The notes under the pieces are model-generated. The model saw only the letters and a list, made by a program, of their open reading frames with translations. It ran no database searches and had not been told where the DNA came from. A program made the translations under genes and the position numbers. From Paramecium tetraurelia (Eukaryota > Ciliophora > Oligohymenophorea > Peniculida > Parameciidae), in NCBI RefSeq assembly GCF_000165425.1, contig NW_001799300.1, positions 62,001 through 126,000 on the forward strand: a DNA stretch of 64,000 nucleotides, in the 5' to 3' direction. Shown here in pieces: positions 59,742 through 64,000 of the stretch (position 1 is the stretch's first letter; every line of letters starts with the position of its first letter).

Positions 59742-60898
59742 TTTTGAGAATTGTTGTTAATATTTATCAATAATATTTTTATAAATATATTATTTATCAC
59801 TTTTCTTCTTTATATTTGTATAAACATAGGATGATATTGATATATGATCGTAAACCTGATGTGAATTAAAGAGCTTTTTTTGATGTTATTAGAATCTAAA
59901 AAAGTAATACAGAAATTACAAGAAACAATAGCAAATTTAGAGAATATTTAGAATACTCATCAATATATTTAAACTTAACCTGTTAAATGGTTTAATATCT
60001 TTTATTGATAATAGTAATCAATCATGAATTCTTGATGTGACTTTTAGCAGATTTTCATACCATGCAAATATTATTACTAGCTTCAAAATTTATTAATTAT
60101 GTGATCAGGGAATCTGAATTAGTCTATACTTACTACTTCATTATTGAGAAAAGCAATGAAATTATAAGAATTCTTTTACATATTCAAATGATTATAATTA
60201 GCATTTAGTTTCATTCATAAATTTTATTTGAAGGCTAACCATATATAAATTATTCTGAATCAGAACAATATCAAATTATTAAATGATTAATTTGCTGGTT
60301 ATTATTGATATTATTAACAAGCAACTAGAATAAAAAAAATAATACTTACCTCAGATTAAATAAATAAAATGTAAAATTCTGCCATTTTAATAAGAAAAAA
60401 ATTAGTAAACATTTAATTTTATTAATGTTGTGCTTAAATCTTATATCAATTTTATGTGAAATTATGTAATCATAATATTGCATTAAGCTATATTTTTAAT
60501 TAAATATTTCTCCTATTGATAATTAAAGGTAAAATAATTTGTAACAATATTTTGTTATAAAAATTCCGAAATCTTTCTTTAATTAAAGATATATCAGTTT
60601 AATTAGATGCTCATTATATATCCATAGTTATTGATATTGAATATATTAACATTTGATTATAAAATTGATTTTTTTTTAAAATAGCTTAAAAAAATTAGAG
60701 ATACTTATCCTTAAAATTAGATGAAATTAATAACCTTAAAAATGATCTACCATAATAAAGGATGGTACATTCAGTTTTTACTATTATGAAGATTTATAAG
60801 AAATTAAAAAAATCAAAGTCTACTCGTTGATATTTAATAGAATTATAAATAATCTTTTTAAAAATGAATTTAAATATAGATATTATTTTAATTCTAAG
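59742..60898. other. AT-rich intergenic region with one weak open frame
   Basis: About 1.15 kb. A 69-codon plus-strand frame (59831-60040, MILIYDRKPDVNQRAFFDV with a hydrophobic end) could be a small gene or chance. The rest is dense in stops and A/T runs. Confidence 0.35.
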
Positions 60899-63800
60899 AT
60901 GTCGGATATAATCGCTCTCTCAGATTATAAACTTAATAAAGAGCTTAACTATTTAATAAAGGATAAGTAAGAAAACTATTTCAGCAATGAAAACTGTTTT
61001 ACTAAGCTTATAGATAATTTTTTGGATAAATTAAAAGATGACGAAAGGAAGTAAACAATCGGTAAATTAGACCAACTTTTTCCAGAATTGAAACTTTAAA
61101 ATACTGTGGGTTAGCCATAGATCTATTCAAGTATATGTGAAAGTCCATTAAAATCTGAAAGATCTTAATCAAGAATAAATTTCAGTACTCCCTAATAAAA
61201 AAATATTCGGAATTAGGATTTCTCTTTTTATGAAGAATTGGATAATGTTGCAAGATCTTAAGATTGGGTGTAATTATAGTAAATGATGTCTTAAAATAAT
61301 TTTTATATGGATGGCAAATATCCAAATAATTTCTTTAGACTAATACCTCTTGTTGAGAAACTCAAAGAAAAAGCCTTTATGCTAATAGATTTAGCAGATT
61401 ACTTTATAGACTGCTAATTTTAATTAAACTTATCAATACTAAAAAAATTATTATTCTATTTCTATATGCCTAATGATTTAAATTTGACATAGGGTGAATC
61501 TTAAGAAATAGAGTAATTGTTAGGAGAATTGATAAGCTAAAGCTGGGTCTAATTTGAATATCATTAAAATTAATTAATTTAGAATAATGAAAATAAAAGT
61601 TAATTGGAAGTTTTAAAAGTTATACCAAATATGTTAACTCAAACTCCTTAAAAGTAAAGGGAGATAATTGATGATGAAGTTAGAAAGATTTTGAATGCCT
61701 AACATATGATTTCATAATAAGGAGATTTGGAATTTTACATTTCAAAAGAAATGCCTATTTTATTCGAAGTACAAAAAATCTATTATCAAATTTGCTTTTA
61801 TTTCTTGTCTGTATATCATTAATAGTATAAAAATAACGTGAGATTTTGTGAAAATGAAAGGAATAGGCTTTTGAATTCCTATATTGAAGAAAAGACCTAA
61901 TAAAATTCTCAGAAACAAGCTTTTTAAGATAGTTAATTTTGTGATAATTAATTAGAAAAATTCTTTGTTAATTATTAAGTTTAATAGAGTATGAGTAAAA
62001 TTGCTGGAAAAGGCATAATTTTTAAATCCAATGAAGATCTATTATAATATTTTATTGACACAAATTTTTACTATTCCAACAAATAATAGCACATTGTGGA
62101 TATAAGATAATAAAATAAACGTTTTGCCAAAATTTTGAATCTACTTACAGAAATAAATGATGAAGACAAGAGAAAAATAGCAACAATTATTAAAAAAGTA
62201 ATTTAGGATTCATAAGATATTTTTGAAATACTTGATGACATATATGAACTAAAATATCAATATGATGAAGAATAAGTAGAAGTCATATTTAGAATTATAT
62301 GTGAAATGTTAAACAAAACCTTTGAAGAATTTTGGATATATAGATATGCCTTGAATAAGAGTTTTAAAAAAAAACATATTCCAAATTTAAAAAAGATTTA
62401 AAATATAAAAGAAAAAATGAAAATATAAGAAATGGTTTAAATAGTCAAAACTTTCGATAGGGAATTTTGGGAAATTATGTAAAAGAAGTTTCTTAAGTAT
62501 TATTGCACAATTCTCAATTCTCTAATTTAACATACAATGTCAAACCAATCAGGAAATCCAAAAGAAGTTATCCAAATTTTAAGAGATCAGTTTCTTTAAA
62601 ATAGAATGCTTTAATAGTAAATTCAAAATGCTTAATTATTTTATCATTTATTATAAAGACTAAAAGATGAATAAGTATGCAGTTTATTTATAGAAAATCA
62701 AAAATAGAACATATCTTTATAGCCATATCTTTTATCCGTGGACATCTTATTTTAGGTTTTTTGCTTTCTTTCAAATGATACTGATTAACAACAATTTAAA
62801 AATAGTCTTGAATAAGGATTCAAATAGTTTACTTCCTATCATCTTAATTTTTTAATCGAATAGGCATAAAATAAAATAAGCAAGAATGTCTTAGATTAAA
62901 TCTATACATTAGTTTACTATTGGACTTTTAAAAAAAACAACAATCTTGAATAAGAGGCAAAATCCTTTTTTTTAAATGATCCTCAATTATATAAGAAAAC
63001 ATTTTCAAAATTGAACTTTTTTGATAATTAGGTATTGGCAGCTGATAATTTGGAATATATGGAAAAAAAGAAATAATACGACATTTACCCCAGAGGTCTT
63101 TAAATCAGTGTGGACGAATTTAATTTAACCTTAGTTGAATTAAGTCAACAAGATTAATATCAATTAGTCCATGTTTGGGTTTTAGACATTAAAAATAATA
63201 AGAAGTTCAAAAGTCTTTTACCATTTTACTTGAATATTATTAAAAGAGGGGAGTCTCCAACAATATTTTTAAATATGATAAACCAGCTTATCTAAACCCA
63301 GTAGGAATAATCCATCAAGTATGGATATTTTAATTTTAAATCTATGTTTTAGTTATTGTATAATAATTCAAATGCTGAATTGTAATGCCTCCTTTTAAAG
63401 CAAATAAGTTAGAACTATCCTGTACCTTTCCTTTATAAAGTTCCTTATGACGATTAAACAAAAAAAATAGAACACTTCTTTTTGAATTTAAACATATTTT
63501 ATATCCACCAAATGAGTTTTACAATTATTAATCTAAGCTTATAGTAGATACAATAAAGAATAGGCAAAACCTAATTAATAAATAAAATATTCTATTAACA
63601 AGATAAATTCGAAATATTAGACAATAATAAATTAAATAATTGTTCCATTGATATAATGTATGATTCAGAATTCTAAGGGACAAGATATTTATCAATAGCA
63701 GATGTCCATAATTTTATTCCGCTAGAAATATTAGATGAAATATTGCCCTTATTTAAATTATGGATTATTTAATTGGATACGGAATAAGAAATTGAGTCCA

Positions 63801-64000
63801 CAATTTCTATTTTGGAATAACTAAAATCCTTTTAATTAAAAAATAAAACTGTGTGTTTTCTTATAAGAGATTCATCTTTATAATTAGAATCTGCTTAAGT
63901 AATAAAATTAAAGTAGTTAAATATTGAATACAAACAAGTAGTTAATTTGACTGATAATAATTTAAATAAATATATAATTGATAATGAAATTAAATAAGTC
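60899..64000 (+). CDS. Very large protein, possibly VLIG-type GTPase related (3' end outside window)
   Basis: One open frame of 1,034 codons from ATG 60899 to the window edge with no intron and no TGA. Mostly helical, Q/K/N-rich, with no signal peptide or membrane helix. Near the end a segment runs NYPVPFLYKVPYDDQTKKIE then FYIHQMSFTIINLS, a P-loop-like QQRIGKTQLINKIFY (about 63555-63600), then IDIMYDSEFQGTRYLSIADV and KTVCFLIRDSS. The order resembles very large inducible GTPase (VLIG/GVIN-type) domains, where a PxPLV-like segment precedes the G1 loop. The P-loop is degenerate (GxxxxGKT lacks its first Gly), so GTP binding is uncertain. Confidence 0.5.

Noticed and set aside
1-64000. CRISPR arrays, insertion sequences, telomere repeats, tRNA or rRNA genes.
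   Set aside because: I looked for repeated spacers, inverted-repeat-bounded units, GGGGTT/GGGTTT runs and cloverleaf-like segments and found none I could support by eye. A tRNAscan or Infernal run would be needed to be sure about tRNAs.

Overview
The window reads as macronuclear DNA of a ciliate of the Paramecium type. TAA and TAG behave as glutamine codons throughout and only TGA ends genes. For example, the cytosolic aconitase, CCT5, SMC4 and MAK-type kinase genes read straight through dozens of TAA/TAG codons and close at TGA. The DNA is very AT-rich, genes lie close together on both strands, and about 55 introns of 20-36 nt could be placed. They nearly all start GTA and end TAG, CAG or, unusually often, AAG. 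For most genes the spliced length is an exact multiple of three, and that was used as the test of each gene model. I cannot name the species.

Layout. 1-3.8 kb: the 3' part of a ubiquitin-specific protease and a coiled-coil gene. 4.3-9.6 kb: a helix-turn-helix gene, an LSM14-like protein, ribosomal protein S29, a DegT-type aminotransferase, and a second copy of the helix-turn-helix family. 10.9-15.2 kb: a DNase II homologue with a basic insertion, small unknown genes and a MAK/ICK (LF4-type) kinase. 16-22.7 kb: cytosolic aconitase, an unknown basic protein, CCT5, and a secreted C39-like protein that has lost its catalytic residues. 23.5-27.2 kb: a damaged gene, a coiled-coil protein, a TPR protein with a Q-rich tail, and a TMBIM (Bax-inhibitor-like) membrane protein. 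27.4-32.5 kb: one 1,687-residue PAS-containing multi-pass membrane protein. 33-36.6 kb: a NEK kinase and a multi-pass membrane protein. 36.9-45.6 kb: several coiled-coil or Q-rich unknowns, a mitochondrial-carrier pseudogene, and a compact CXC (tesmin/TSO1) protein. 45.7-50.3 kb: a TMEM128 homologue, a small membrane protein, a Cache-domain protein and an ankyrin-AGC kinase. 50.8-57.3 kb: SMC4, an unknown, and a Cys-rich coiled-coil gene. 58.2-64 kb: a cysteine-rich surface-antigen-like gene, then the start of a very large protein with a possible GTPase-like region that runs off the window.

The genes do not form a pathway or operon. They are a mixed set of housekeeping (S29, CCT5, SMC4, aconitase), ciliary or signalling (MAK/LF4 type, NEK, ankyrin-AGC, PAS and Cache sensors), and lineage-specific genes. 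Many lie head-to-head with 50-140 bp between starts, so promoters must be very short. The most notable points are the C39-like pseudoenzyme, the DNase II with a nuclear-signal-like insertion, the decayed mitochondrial carrier, the helix-turn-helix paralogue pair, the high share of AAG 3' splice sites, and one intron in the NEK gene that appears to lack a terminal AG.
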